Origin: Desulfarculaceae bacterium
GTDB taxonomy: Bacteria; Desulfobacterota; Desulfarculia; Desulfarculales; Desulfarculaceae
Direction of reading: 5' to 3'
DNA length: 39,185 nucleotides
NCBI GenBank assembly: GCA_021737645.1
Contig: JAIPDO010000036.1
Location: 1-39,185, forward strand
Position 1 is the first letter of the stretch; each line of letters opens with the position of its first letter. Shown piece by piece: positions 28,224 to 35,883 of the stretch. Below the pieces are notes generated by a model, which was not told the origin of the DNA, did not search any database, and was given only the letters and a program-made list of their open reading frames with translations. The translations under genes were made by a program, and so were the position numbers.

Positions 28224-28268
28224 CAAGGCCCCGAGGCGAATAGCGCCCCGGGGCCTTGCCGCGTTTTG
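28224..28268 (+). terminator. Terminator after rpoD
   Basis: Ten-bp arms CAAGGCCCCG / CGGGGCCTTG (28224-28233, 28249-28258) with a 15-nt loop, and a short GTTTT a few bases downstream. It lies 20 bp past the rpoD stop. Confidence 0.7.
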
Positions 28269-28399
28269 GCCGGGAGAAGGCGCGCAGTGCCGCGCGGGAG
28301 GCGGCCATTATCACGCTCGCCGTTTTGACGGTGGAAAATTGGCGCGGGCGCGGGTACAAAAAAGCGGCCTGCCGTGAATCAACAACCCGGAGAGCATCC

Positions 28400-28876
28400 A
28401 TGAAAAAATTCGCCGCCGTCATGGGCCTCGCCTTGGCCCTAATGCTTCCGAGCGCCGCCGCTCTGGCCAGTACCGACATCCCCTTCAGGCCCGCCCCGGC
28501 GGATCGGCCCGTTGCCGTGACCAAGCCTTCCGGTCCGGTCAAGCCCGGCCAGGTGAACGAGGCCGCCTTTTGGACCAGCCGGGACGGTAAGACCAGGCTG
28601 TTTCTGGTGCGGACGGAACATGGCAAGTTCGCCCTGTTCGTGGCGGGCGGCCAGGGCCTGACCGTGGCCTACCACACCCGGCGCAACAGTAGCCAGGATG
28701 TGACCCTGGAGCTGAAGCCGGTGCAGGGCTCGGGCGGCTGTCTGCGAGAGTATCGCTTCAGCCACACCTTCAGCCGCACCACCATCTGGATGGCCCTGGA
28801 GTTTGCCGAGGACGGCAAGCCGCTGCCCGAGCTGAAGCGCAGCTTCATGAATGGCATCCGGCCCGGCCTGCTCTAG
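28400..28876 (+). CDS. Secreted protein of unknown function
   Basis: The 158-residue protein has a classic signal peptide (MKKFAAVMGLALALMLPSAAALA, cleavage likely before STD). The mature part has a proline-rich N-terminal stretch (about 25-50) and a predicted beta-rich domain (KTRLFLVRTEHGKFALFVAGGQGLTVAYHTRR). I do not recognise a family. The start at 28400 is chosen because GGAGAG precedes it and the signal peptide begins there; the open frame extends upstream to 28256 without protein-like sequence. It stands alone between the rpoD terminator and the convergent terC gene. It lacks a lipobox and is probably periplasmic. Confidence 0.75.
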   Translation: MKKFAAVMGLALALMLPSAAALASTDIPFRPAPADRPVAVTKPSGPVKPGQVNEAAFWTSRDGKTRLFLVRTEHGKFALFVAGGQGLTVAYHTRRNSSQDVTLELKPVQGSGGCLREYRFSHTFSRTTIWMALEFAEDGKPLPELKRSFMNGIRPGLL

Positions 28877-28904
28877 GTCCGCTGTTGGCGGCTTATAGAC
28901 GGTC

Positions 28905-29633
28905 TCATCCCGCCGCCTGGGCGGCCCTGGCCCGCTTGGCCTGTATCTTGAGGTTGAGTAGCTCCACGCTCAGGGAAAAGGCCATGGCAAAGTAGATGTA
29001 GCCCCGGTCTATGTGTTGGCCCATGCCCTCGGCGGTGAGCATCACCCCCACCAGGAGCAAAAAGGCCAGAGCCAGCACCCGGAAGGAGGGGTGGCGCTGG
29101 ATAAAGCGGCTGACCACCCCGGCGAAGATAAGCATTATGGCCACCGCCAGGACAATGGCCACCACCATCACCCAGAGCTGGCGGGCCATGCCCACCGCGG
29201 TTATCACCGAATCCAGAGAGAAAATCATGTCCAACAGGGCGATCTGGGTGATGACCCCCCAGAAAGAGACCGCCTTAACGCCGGGCTGGTGAGGGTCGTG
29301 GGTCTCCATCTGGGCGAATATCTCGTGGGTGGCCTTGATGATCAGAAACAGCCCGCCGCCCAGGAGGATGACGTCGCGCCAGGAAACCACGTGCCCCAAC
29401 ATCTGGAACAGCGGCGTAGTGAGCGACAGGGTCCAGGTGATGGCGAAAAGAAGGGCGATGCGCGTGAGCATGGCCAAGGCCAGGCCCAAACGGCGGGCCG
29501 GGGCCTGACGGGGCGCGGGCAGCCGCTCGGCCAGCACGGCGATGAACACCACGTTGTCGATGCCCAGAACTATCTCCAGGCTGGTCAGGGCGGCCAGGGC
29601 CGCCAACGCTTCCCAGGAAAACAACTCGGCCAC
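28905..29633 (-). CDS. TerC family integral membrane protein
   Basis: The 242-residue protein has about seven membrane helices and the TerC signatures LTSLEIVLGIDNVVFIAVLAERLP and LDMIFSLDSVITAVGMA, with conserved acidic residues (E-x-x-L-G-x-D-N and S-L-D-S) in the membrane. TerC proteins are linked to tellurite resistance and, in other bacteria, to metal (manganese) export during secretion; the substrate here is unknown. The start is a GTG at 29633 with AAGGGAG upstream. It is transcribed alone and converges on the secreted-protein gene. Confidence 0.9.
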   Translation of the reverse strand: MAELFSWEALAALAALTSLEIVLGIDNVVFIAVLAERLPAPRQAPARRLGLALAMLTRIALLFAITWTLSLTTPLFQMLGHVVSWRDVILLGGGLFLIIKATHEIFAQMETHDPHQPGVKAVSFWGVITQIALLDMIFSLDSVITAVGMARQLWVMVVAIVLAVAIMLIFAGVVSRFIQRHPSFRVLALAFLLLVGVMLTAEGMGQHIDRGYIYFAMAFSLSVELLNLKIQAKRARAAQAAG

Positions 29634-29735
29634 TCTCGGCTCCCTTGGCTGGGGTTGCGAACTATTTTTTTATTGTCCCAGGCCCGCCGGGCCCAGGCAA
29701 GGCGGGAGCGGTCGGCCCGCCATTAAATGCGCGGG

Positions 29736-31448
29736 CTAGAAGAGCATCTGGTGCTGGCGGCGGCGCTCGCCATCGCCCCGGTCCACCTTGATGGGTTTGC
29801 CCTGGGGGTCCACCCCGGCGTAGTACATGGCCGTGGCCACGGTGCCCGGCGTGGGCACGAAGCACTGCACCTGCTGGGGTCGCCAGCCCTTGGCCCTGAG
29901 CCAAGCGGCCAACTTGGCCATGTCCTGTTTGTCGCAGCCGGGGAAGGCGCTGAGCAGATAAGGCACCACGTATTGCTGTTTGCCCTCGGCCTGGGATATT
30001 TCCCGGAACTTGGCCAAAAAACGCTCGAACACCTCGGGGGCGGGCTTGCGCATGAGCTTCAGCACCTTGGGGCTTATGTGCTCCGGGGCGATCTTGAGCT
30101 GGCCGCCCACGAAGCGGCGCACCAGGGTCTGAGTGTAGGCGGGCGAGGCCAGGGCCAGATCGAAGCGCACCCCGCTGGAGACGCGCAGATGCTTGACCCC
30201 CGGCAGGTCCGCCGCCTGCTCCAGCATGTGGGCGATAGCCTCCTGGTCCACCGCGAAATAGCGGCAGGGCTGGGGAGTGAGGCAACTGGTCCGGGTGCAC
30301 TTGGCCTTTTCCCCGGTGCAGGAGCCGCCCCACATGTTGGCGCTGGGCCCGCCAATGTCGCTGATGGAGCCATGCCAGTCCGGCGAGGCCGTAAGCCTGG
30401 CCACCTCAGCCAGGATGGAGGCCTGGGAGCGGGAGGCGATGGTTCGGCTCTGGTGCAGGGCCAGGGAGCAGAAGCTGCATCCGCCGCCACAGCCCCGGTG
30501 GCTGGTGATGGAAGTGGCCACCGTGGCCAGGCCCGGCACCGGCTCCTTGTAGGAGGGATGGGCCCGGCGGGTGTAGGGCAGGCTGTAGAGCAGGTCCATC
30601 TCGCTGGTGCCCAGCGGCGGCGAAGGCGGGGCCAGCAAGAGCATGCGCCCCCCCACCTCCTGGGCTGCCCAGGCCTGGGCCTGGTGCACCTGGCGCTCCA
30701 AGGCCAGGGTGGCGCTCATGAGTTGGGTGGGATCGTCGGCAATGGCCTGATGGGAGGGCAGCTCCACCACCTGGGCCTCGGGAGGCAAATCTTCCCGCTT
30801 GCCCATCACCGCCGTGCCGGGAGTGCCCAAAATGGCCTGGGCCGGGGGCAGCTCCGGTTCGTCGCGCAGGCGGCGCACCACCTCCAAGAGCGAGTTTTCG
30901 GCCATGCCGTAGATAAGGGCGTCGGCCTTGGCGTCCAGCAAAAGAGAGCGGCGGAGCTTGTTGCTCCAAAAATCGAAGTGGGTGATGCGCCTGAGAGAGG
31001 CCTCGATGCCCCCCAGCGCCACCGGCAGGCCGGGAAAGGCCTGCTTGACCAGGTTGGTGTACACGATGCTGGCCCGATCCGGCCTGGCCCCGGCCTTGCC
31101 GCCCGGGGTGTAGGCATCGTCCGAGCGTCGGCGGCGAAAGGCGGTGTAATGGGCCAGCATGGAGTCCAGGGCCCCGGCGGTGACCCCGGCCAGCAGGCGG
31201 GGGCGGCCCATGGCCTGGATGCTCTGGGGGTCGTGCCAGTCGGGCTGGGCCGCGATGCCCACCCGGAAGCCGTGGGCTACCAGCCAGCGCCCCAGCAGGG
31301 CCGCGCCAAAGGTGGGGTGGTCCACATAGGCGTCGCCGCTGACCAGCAGCACGTCCAACTCTTCCCAGCCCAGGGCGGCCATCTCCGCCCGGCTCATGGG
31401 CAGAAAACGGGGCTGGGGCAGGGGGGATGTGTCCGAAGCGTGGCTCAC
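29736..31448 (-). CDS. YgiQ family radical SAM protein
   Basis: The 570-residue protein has the YgiQ N-terminal motif (FLPMSRAEMAALGWEELDVLLVSGDAYVDHPTFG) and the radical SAM cluster CGGGCSFC (Cys320, 324, 327) that binds a 4Fe-4S cluster and S-adenosylmethionine. Further Cys occur in GSCTGEKAKCTRTSCLTPQPCRYF. I use a GTG at 31448 because it keeps the conserved FLPMS segment and has GAGG seven bases upstream; an ATG at 31517 would add 23 residues unlike the family. Members have a C-terminal DUF3362 region, present here in shortened form. The reaction is not known. It appears monocistronic. Confidence 0.9.
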   Translation of the reverse strand: MSHASDTSPLPQPRFLPMSRAEMAALGWEELDVLLVSGDAYVDHPTFGAALLGRWLVAHGFRVGIAAQPDWHDPQSIQAMGRPRLLAGVTAGALDSMLAHYTAFRRRRSDDAYTPGGKAGARPDRASIVYTNLVKQAFPGLPVALGGIEASLRRITHFDFWSNKLRRSLLLDAKADALIYGMAENSLLEVVRRLRDEPELPPAQAILGTPGTAVMGKREDLPPEAQVVELPSHQAIADDPTQLMSATLALERQVHQAQAWAAQEVGGRMLLLAPPSPPLGTSEMDLLYSLPYTRRAHPSYKEPVPGLATVATSITSHRGCGGGCSFCSLALHQSRTIASRSQASILAEVARLTASPDWHGSISDIGGPSANMWGGSCTGEKAKCTRTSCLTPQPCRYFAVDQEAIAHMLEQAADLPGVKHLRVSSGVRFDLALASPAYTQTLVRRFVGGQLKIAPEHISPKVLKLMRKPAPEVFERFLAKFREISQAEGKQQYVVPYLLSAFPGCDKQDMAKLAAWLRAKGWRPQQVQCFVPTPGTVATAMYYAGVDPQGKPIKVDRGDGERRRQHQMLF

Positions 31449-31497
31449 CAAACAACCTCTCGGATTTAGCCGGTGTTCAACTGAGGCAAGGATAGCA

Positions 31498-31537
31498 GGC
31501 CCTGAGGCGGCGCGCATGGTGTTGCCGTCTCAGGGCC
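31498..31537 (-). other. Hairpin after the DUF2239 gene
   Basis: Nine-bp arms GGCCCTGAG / CTCAGGGCC (31498-31506, 31529-31537), with further GGC/GCC pairing inside. No T-run follows, so it may end transcription weakly or stabilise the DUF2239 mRNA. Confidence 0.45.
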
Positions 31538-31544
31538 TTCACAC

Positions 31545-32150
31545 CTAGCTTGCCTGGAAGGCGGGGCGGGCCAGCTTGCGGGCGAAATCGCGGATATCGC
31601 CGGGCCAGTCCTCGGTCTGGCGGCCGAATTTTTCGCCATCTCCCTTGAACAAGGCCCGGGTGGCCTCCTCAAAGCCCGGCAGGTTGCCGGCCACGGCGGA
31701 CATGAAGCGGTAGGCCGCCTCCTGGGCCTGACGCGCCTTGTCGCGCTCCTGGTTGGCCAGCCGCGCCTTTTCCACCAGCTTGCGCAGGGTGACCGAGGCG
31801 CCGCCCGGCTGGCTGGCCAGCCAGTCCCAATGCCTGGGCAGCAGGGTCACTTCACGCGAAACAACGCCCAATTTGGGGCGGCCCGGCCCGCGTGGGGCCT
31901 CTTTTTTGGGCTCGGGCTCGGAAGGCGCTACGGCCTGGGGTTGAGGTAAGCGCTGCAAGACCTCGTCCACGGTGCCGCGAAAATCGATCTCCACCGGCTC
32001 GCCGGTGAAGTCGTCGAAGATGAGCACCGACGTGGGCTCTTTCTGTTTGAGTGCTTGCTTTACCTTGAGGGCCACGTCTAGCAGGTCGCCGGAGGCGATG
32101 CAGCGGTCGCCTTGGAACGCGGCGCAACTTATGGTTTCCAGCTTGTCCAT
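31545..32150 (-). CDS. DUF2239 family protein
   Basis: The 201-residue protein has the DUF2239 hallmark GRPKLGVVSREVTLLPRHWDWLASQPGGASVTLRKLVEKARL and the later AYRFMSAVAGNLPGFEEATRALFKGD. A Pro/Glu-rich linker (about 68-90) joins an N-terminal domain to this part. The GVVSREVTLLPRHWDWL region recalls an arrayed DNA-binding or ribbon-helix-helix-like element, but function is unknown. ATG at 32150 has GAGG about ten bases upstream. It has one of the strongest promoters in the window, flanked by repeats that look like operators. Confidence 0.88.
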   Translation of the reverse strand: MDKLETISCAAFQGDRCIASGDLLDVALKVKQALKQKEPTSVLIFDDFTGEPVEIDFRGTVDEVLQRLPQPQAVAPSEPEPKKEAPRGPGRPKLGVVSREVTLLPRHWDWLASQPGGASVTLRKLVEKARLANQERDKARQAQEAAYRFMSAVAGNLPGFEEATRALFKGDGEKFGRQTEDWPGDIRDFARKLARPAFQAS

Positions 32151-32182
32151 CTCGTAAAATCCTCTTTGAGGGTGAGATGGTA

Positions 32183-32211
32183 TTTATATCCGGGTAAAAT
32201 TCATTTGTCAA
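32183..32211 (-). promoter_or_regulatory. Strong sigma-70 promoter of the DUF2239 gene
   Basis: Minus strand TTGACA (32206-32211), 17-bp spacer, TATAAA (32183-32188). The start would be near 32176, giving a leader of about 26 nt. Confidence 0.85.
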
Positions 32212-32225
32212 TATTACCCCGGTAA
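32190..32225 (-). promoter_or_regulatory. Repeated operator-like elements over the DUF2239 promoter
   Basis: TTACC-CC-GGTAA (32214-32225) is a perfect palindrome immediately upstream of the -35, and a related half CCGGGTAAAAT (32190-32200) lies in the spacer. On the minus strand both read TTTTACC followed by G-rich sequence. Their position suggests repression of a strong promoter. Confidence 0.45.
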
Positions 32226-32283
32226 AAATATTCTGTTCCCAAGGCGGGTGGTGGCCCAAAGAAAAGTAACCCCATGGCCGCGC

Positions 32284-32733
32284 CTAGGGGGTTAACCGCA
32301 CCCCCAGCACTTGGCCCACCGCCGTCATCTCGCCTTCGGCGCTCAGCTCGCAGGACACCAGCACCTTCTTGGGGGCCATCTCGTGCACCCAGGCCCTGAG
32401 CAGCAACTCGCCGCCCAGGGGCGTAGAGGCCTGGTAGGTCACGTTGAGATTGCCGGTGACCATGTTGATGCGCGGTTCGCTGCCCATGGGCCGGTCCTCG
32501 GCCTGGTAAGCGGCGGCGATGGCCGTGGCTATGCCATGGCAGTCTATGAGGCAGGCGATTAGCCCGCCGTAGACCACGCCGGGGTAGGCCATGTACTCCG
32601 GGCCTGGGGTGTATCGGCAGGTGCCCACCTCGCCGTCCCAATGGGTCTGGATTTGCAGACCCGCCGGGTTGGCCGGGCCGCAGCCGAAGCAATGGGTGTG
32701 TTCAGGGGGATACAGGGACTGGATGTAGCTCAT
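32284..32733 (-). CDS. PaaI-type hotdog-fold thioesterase
   Basis: The 149-residue protein starts MSYIQSLYPPEHTHCFGCGPANPAGLQIQ and contains PGVVYGGLIACLIDCHGIATA, the hotdog-fold helix segment where the acyl-CoA thioesterase acid residue (Asp) lies. The CFGCG / NPAGL start is common in 4HBT/PaaI-like enzymes that hydrolyse acyl-CoAs. I chose the ATG at 32733; the open frame extends to 32802 with non-family sequence. The substrate is not known. It lies 94 nt upstream of nothing related and is likely transcribed alone; the DUF2239 gene is downstream with its own promoter. Confidence 0.85.
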   Translation of the reverse strand: MSYIQSLYPPEHTHCFGCGPANPAGLQIQTHWDGEVGTCRYTPGPEYMAYPGVVYGGLIACLIDCHGIATAIAAAYQAEDRPMGSEPRINMVTGNLNVTYQASTPLGGELLLRAWVHEMAPKKVLVSCELSAEGEMTAVGQVLGVRLTP

Positions 32734-32827
32734 GGCGGATCTTTCCGGGCAAGGGTGAGAGTCCAAGGCCTCCATTTTTTCAGGGAATTTACGCCATGGC
32801 AAGGGATTCGGCAGCGGTGGGCGCCAT

Positions 32828-33274
32828 TCAGCGGGTCAGGAGCCGCCAACGGTTGCACAGGCCCCAGGCGAAGGAGAGCCCCAGCACCAGCGATACCAAC
32901 GAAAAGCTGAACTCCTTGCCCGAGGCTCCGCCGTTGCTCAGCAGGCTGAGAGCCTGGGGAACCATCAGCGAGCCCCGCGCAAGGAACAGGGCGCAGGACC
33001 CCAGCAATATGGGCCGGAGCCAGGGCAGGCGGCGAATGATCCCGCTGCCCGCGAATGCGTACGCCCCGATTATCCCCAGGAGCAGGGCGATGGCCGCGGT
33101 TAGCATCCCCGGCAGCCAGGAGCCTTGCTCGGCCAAGTCGGCCATGCGCCGGCCTGCCCCGAAATACAGATAGGCCGGGGCCCCCATGATGATTATTTCC
33201 AAGTGCAGCAGGGCCAGGGTAAGGCACAGGACCCCGGCCAGGATCAGGGGGGCGCGCTGCCATTGGGAGCGCAT
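32828..33274 (-). CDS. Small four-helix membrane protein of unknown family
   Basis: The 148-residue protein has four hydrophobic helices (about residues 8-30, 52-75, 85-105, 120-140) and a motif-like GAPAYLYFGAGRRMADLAEQGSWLP followed by AYAFAGSGIIRRLPWLRP. I do not know a named family. Its ATG shares the A of the DsrP-like gene's TGA stop (TGATG, 33272-33276), so translation is coupled and the two products may work together. It is the last gene of the TetR / DsrP-like unit. Confidence 0.8.
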   Translation of the reverse strand: MRSQWQRAPLILAGVLCLTLALLHLEIIIMGAPAYLYFGAGRRMADLAEQGSWLPGMLTAAIALLLGIIGAYAFAGSGIIRRLPWLRPILLGSCALFLARGSLMVPQALSLLSNGGASGKEFSFSLVSLVLGLSFAWGLCNRWRLLTR

Positions 33275-34464
33275 CAGTTGCTCCGGGCCTCCGCGGGCAC
33301 GGGCAGGTCGCCGCCCACCTCCCGCTTGACCCCCAGGGCCGCCTTGTAAAGCACGGTTACGATCAGTGCACCCAGGGCGTATATGCCGATGGAGACCAAT
33401 ATCTCCACCAGGGTGGGGGCGTACTCGGTAACCTCATGCAGGGGGTTGGGGATGAATCCTCCGGCCATCATGCCCAGGCCTTTGTCGATCCAGGTGCATC
33501 CGAAAACCAGCACGCAGGCCACGGCCAACAGCGGGTAGCGGTTTCGCCAGCGGGGCACTAGGAGCATTACCACCGCCGACAGGCCCATGACCAGGGCGGC
33601 CCACATCCAGGGCACCAGGGCGCCGTGGCCGTGCAGCCCGAAGTACAGGTAATTGAAATGGGCGGTGTGGCTGGGGATGCCGCTGTAAAAGACGGTGAAC
33701 ACCTCCAGCAGGAAGAAGAACAGGTGCAGGATGATGGCGTAGGTCACGATTTTGGCCAGGGTTTCTATGGCCCGGCGGCCGGGGTCGAAGCCGGCCACCC
33801 GGCGGATGACCAGGGCCAGGATGATGAGCACCGCCGGTCCGGCGGCAAAGGCCGAGGCCAAAAAGCGCGGGGCCAGGATGGCGGTGAGCCAGTAGCCCCG
33901 GCCGGGCAGACCGGCATAGAGAAAGGCGGTGACGGTGTGGATGGAGACCGCCCAGGGTATGGAGAGGTAGATGAGCGGCTTCACCCAGCCGGGAGGGGCC
34001 ACCCGCTTGCGCTCCGCCTCCAGGGTGACCCAGCCGATCACCAGATTGAGCAGCAAATATCCCTGGAGTACGTTCACATCCCAGAACATCACCGAGCCCG
34101 GGGTGGGGTGCAAAAAGATGTTGAGCAGGCGGCTGGGCTTGCCAAGGTCCACGGTGACGAAGAGCATGCACATTATCACCGCGGCGATGGCCAGAAACTC
34201 GCCTAGAATGGTGATGCGCCCGAAGTCCTTGAAGTGATGCAGATAGTAGGGCAGCACCAGCATCACCGCCGAGGCGGCCACCCCCACCAGGAAGGTGAGC
34301 TGGGCTATGTACAAGCCCCAGGACACATCTCGGTTCATGCCGGTGACCATCAGGCCTTGGTTGTACTGATACAAGTAGGCGGCGAGCCCGGTCAGCACCA
34401 GGGCCACCAAGGCGCACAGCCATGTCCAGTAGGCTCGGTTACCCTTTAACGCCAGCTCCAGCAT
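33274..34464 (-). CDS. DsrP-like NrfD-family membrane protein (orphan)
   Basis: The 396-residue protein has about ten membrane helices and closely follows DsrP of the DsrMKJOP complex of sulfate reducers: TGMNRDVSWGLYIAQLTFLVGVAASAVMLVLPYYLHHFKDFGRITILGEFLAIAAVIMCMLF and the C-terminal TEYAPTLVEILVSIGIYALG. NrfD/DsrP subunits exchange electrons with the membrane quinone pool and normally pair with an iron-sulfur protein and a cytochrome. None of dsrM, K, J or O is adjacent: the upstream neighbour is a TetR regulator 37 nt away and the downstream one a small membrane protein. I use the ATG at 34464 with GAGGGG upstream; the frame opens at 34545 within tetR. Confidence 0.9.
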   Translation of the reverse strand: MLELALKGNRAYWTWLCALVALVLTGLAAYLYQYNQGLMVTGMNRDVSWGLYIAQLTFLVGVAASAVMLVLPYYLHHFKDFGRITILGEFLAIAAVIMCMLFVTVDLGKPSRLLNIFLHPTPGSVMFWDVNVLQGYLLLNLVIGWVTLEAERKRVAPPGWVKPLIYLSIPWAVSIHTVTAFLYAGLPGRGYWLTAILAPRFLASAFAAGPAVLIILALVIRRVAGFDPGRRAIETLAKIVTYAIILHLFFFLLEVFTVFYSGIPSHTAHFNYLYFGLHGHGALVPWMWAALVMGLSAVVMLLVPRWRNRYPLLAVACVLVFGCTWIDKGLGMMAGGFIPNPLHEVTEYAPTLVEILVSIGIYALGALIVTVLYKAALGVKREVGGDLPVPAEARSN

Positions 34465-34501
34465 GAAATTCCCCTCTTCAAAACTCGCGGACAGATTTGC
34501 T

Positions 34502-35158
34502 TTAGATTGTTTTTGGTCCTTCGCTGGGCGGGTCGGGACTCGCACCCCGGACGATCAAATCGGTCACGCTCTCCAACATGGCCAACATCTGGTCCGGGTC
34601 CGGCTCCGGCTGGCTGAGCCCTACGGCGCATACGTAAAAATAGTGGCCGAAGAGGGCCTCATGCATTACTTCGCAGTCGACCTCCGGCTTTATCTCTCCC
34701 CGCTGTTGGGCTTCGCGCAGGATTTGCACTCCAATTTCCCTGGACAATTGGTCCATGGCCTTGATCTCCGGCCCCTGGACCTCCAGGCTGAACATGGCCT
34801 CCTTGAGGAGGTTGCGCGAAAGTGAAGGCCGGCGGGCGTAGTACTCGAAAAAGATTTTGGCCGAGTGCAGCAGTTGTTCGCGGTAGCCTGCCTCCTGGGG
34901 CATTGTGGCCATGACCAATTCCACGGTTTGCTGCCAGTCGTCGCCCAGAGAAGCGGAGAGCAGCGAGGCCTTGTCCTTGAAGTGGCTCATCACTGTGCCC
35001 ACCCCCACACCCGCGTATTTGGCCACCGCCCTGATGGTGGTTTTGCCGTACCCCAGGGTTTCGAACAGCTCCTTGGCCGCTTCCAAGATGATCTGGCGGG
35101 TTTGTTGCTTTTGGCGGTCCCGCCAGGTGGCGCCGGTTGCTTTGGTGTTGTCGGGCAT
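34502..35158 (-). CDS. TetR/AcrR family transcriptional regulator
   Basis: The 218-residue protein has the N-terminal TetR helix-turn-helix (RQIILEAAKELFETLGYGKTTIRAVAKYAGVGVGTVMSHFKDKASLL, about residues 20-66) and a helical ligand-binding domain. It starts the unit with the DsrP-like and four-helix membrane genes and so probably controls that unit and itself. Two GAAC-type palindromes lie 36-62 bp upstream of its ATG. The ligand is unknown; quinone-like or fatty acyl compounds are common ligands of this family, but nothing here decides it. Confidence 0.92.
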   Translation of the reverse strand: MPDNTKATGATWRDRQKQQTRQIILEAAKELFETLGYGKTTIRAVAKYAGVGVGTVMSHFKDKASLLSASLGDDWQQTVELVMATMPQEAGYREQLLHSAKIFFEYYARRPSLSRNLLKEAMFSLEVQGPEIKAMDQLSREIGVQILREAQQRGEIKPEVDCEVMHEALFGHYFYVCAVGLSQPEPDPDQMLAMLESVTDLIVRGASPDPPSEGPKTI

Positions 35159-35193
35159 GTCTGACTACTTCGGTCCTTCATTGAAAACAAAGT

Positions 35194-35220
35194 GAACATG
35201 TTCTATTGACGAACGTGTTC
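35194..35220. promoter_or_regulatory. Twin palindromes upstream of the tetR gene
   Basis: GAACATGTTC (35194-35203, perfect) and GAACGTGTTC (35211-35220, arms GAAC/GTTC around GT) are centred 17 bp apart. A further half GAACAT lies at 35232-35237. They are placed as TetR operators would be. Confidence 0.5.
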
Positions 35221-35288
35221 AATGCTTGAGCAGAACATACCGCCAATTTGATTTGCAGGCAAGAATTTAATTCGGGAAAAAGAGTAGG

Positions 35289-35765
35289 CTAGGTGGGTTC
35301 CTCGCCCAGGCCCTCGATGTAGCGGTCGGCCTGCTGCACCAGGATTTGGAAGTGCTGGGCCAAAAAAGCGAACTCTTCATCGGTCATGCGCTCCAGCATG
35401 ACCGCCATGTTGGCGTCAAAACCCTCGCGAAAAGCTTCATAGCCCGCCCTGGCGGTTTTGCCCTTTTCGGTAAGCTTGAGCAGGACTTCCTTGTCATTGT
35501 CCGGGGCCTTAAATTTGGTTACATAGCCCCGCTCCTCCAGGCGTTTCACGGTCTGGGAAACCGCTCCCTTGGTGACCACCAACAACCGGGCCAGGCCGGT
35601 GATGTTGATGCCCCGGTTGCGGCCGATGGTCTCGATAGGTTGAATCTCCGCCGCGCTGAGCATCTCCCCGGTGCCGTAGTCGTGGGGAAAGGAGCGCACG
35701 TAAACGATTTTGTTTACGAGCTTTTCCAGCAAATTGCTCAGAAGGGTGTAACGCAAATTAGCCAT
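35289..35765 (-). CDS. MarR family transcriptional regulator
   Basis: The 158-residue protein has the winged helix-turn-helix of MarR (INITGLARLLVVTKGAVSQTVKRLEERGYVTKFKAPDNDKEVLLKLTEKGKT, about residues 53-104) between dimerisation helices. It is on the same strand as copA upstream and the tetR unit downstream but has its own promoter. That promoter puts transcription initiation at or next to the ATG at 35765, and no ribosome binding site precedes it, so the mRNA may be leaderless. The copA terminator lies between copA and this gene. Its target is unknown. Confidence 0.9.
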   Translation of the reverse strand: MANLRYTLLSNLLEKLVNKIVYVRSFPHDYGTGEMLSAAEIQPIETIGRNRGINITGLARLLVVTKGAVSQTVKRLEERGYVTKFKAPDNDKEVLLKLTEKGKTARAGYEAFREGFDANMAVMLERMTDEEFAFLAQHFQILVQQADRYIEGLGEEPT

Positions 35766-35770
35766 GGAGC

Positions 35771-35799
35771 ATAGTATTTCACCTAAACAATCCAGTCAA
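35771..35799 (-). promoter_or_regulatory. Sigma-70 promoter of the marR gene
   Basis: Minus strand TTGACT (35794-35799), 17-bp spacer, TACTAT (35771-35776). Only five bases separate the -10 from the ATG at 35765, so the start falls on or beside the start codon. Confidence 0.65.
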
Positions 35800-35829
35800 G
35801 CGATGGAAAAATGCTTTTTTAAACAGGCC

Positions 35830-35862
35830 AAAAAAAGGGCCGCCCGGCGTGTGCGGGCGCCC
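35830..35862 (-). terminator. Terminator of the copZ-copA transcript
   Basis: Arms GGGCCGCCCG and CGGGCGCCC (35837-35846, 35854-35862) pair with one bulged base and a 7-nt loop, followed by seven T on the minus strand. It lies 21 bp past the copA stop. Confidence 0.85.
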
Positions 35863-35883
35863 CTGACTTGCTTCGGAAGTGGC

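Noticed and set aside
28256..28399. Upstream extension of the secreted-protein frame
   Set aside because: It begins in the rpoD terminator and lacks a ribosome binding site; the signal peptide and GGAGAG point to the ATG at 28400.
29727..31469. Plus-strand frame of 580 codons opposite the YgiQ gene
   Set aside because: No domain-like sequence; it mirrors the real YgiQ coding frame.
35194..35220. GAACATGTTC and GAACGTGTTC as LexA (SOS) boxes
   Set aside because: The Gram-positive-type LexA box needs four bases between GAAC and GTTC; here there are two, and the nearby gene is a TetR regulator.
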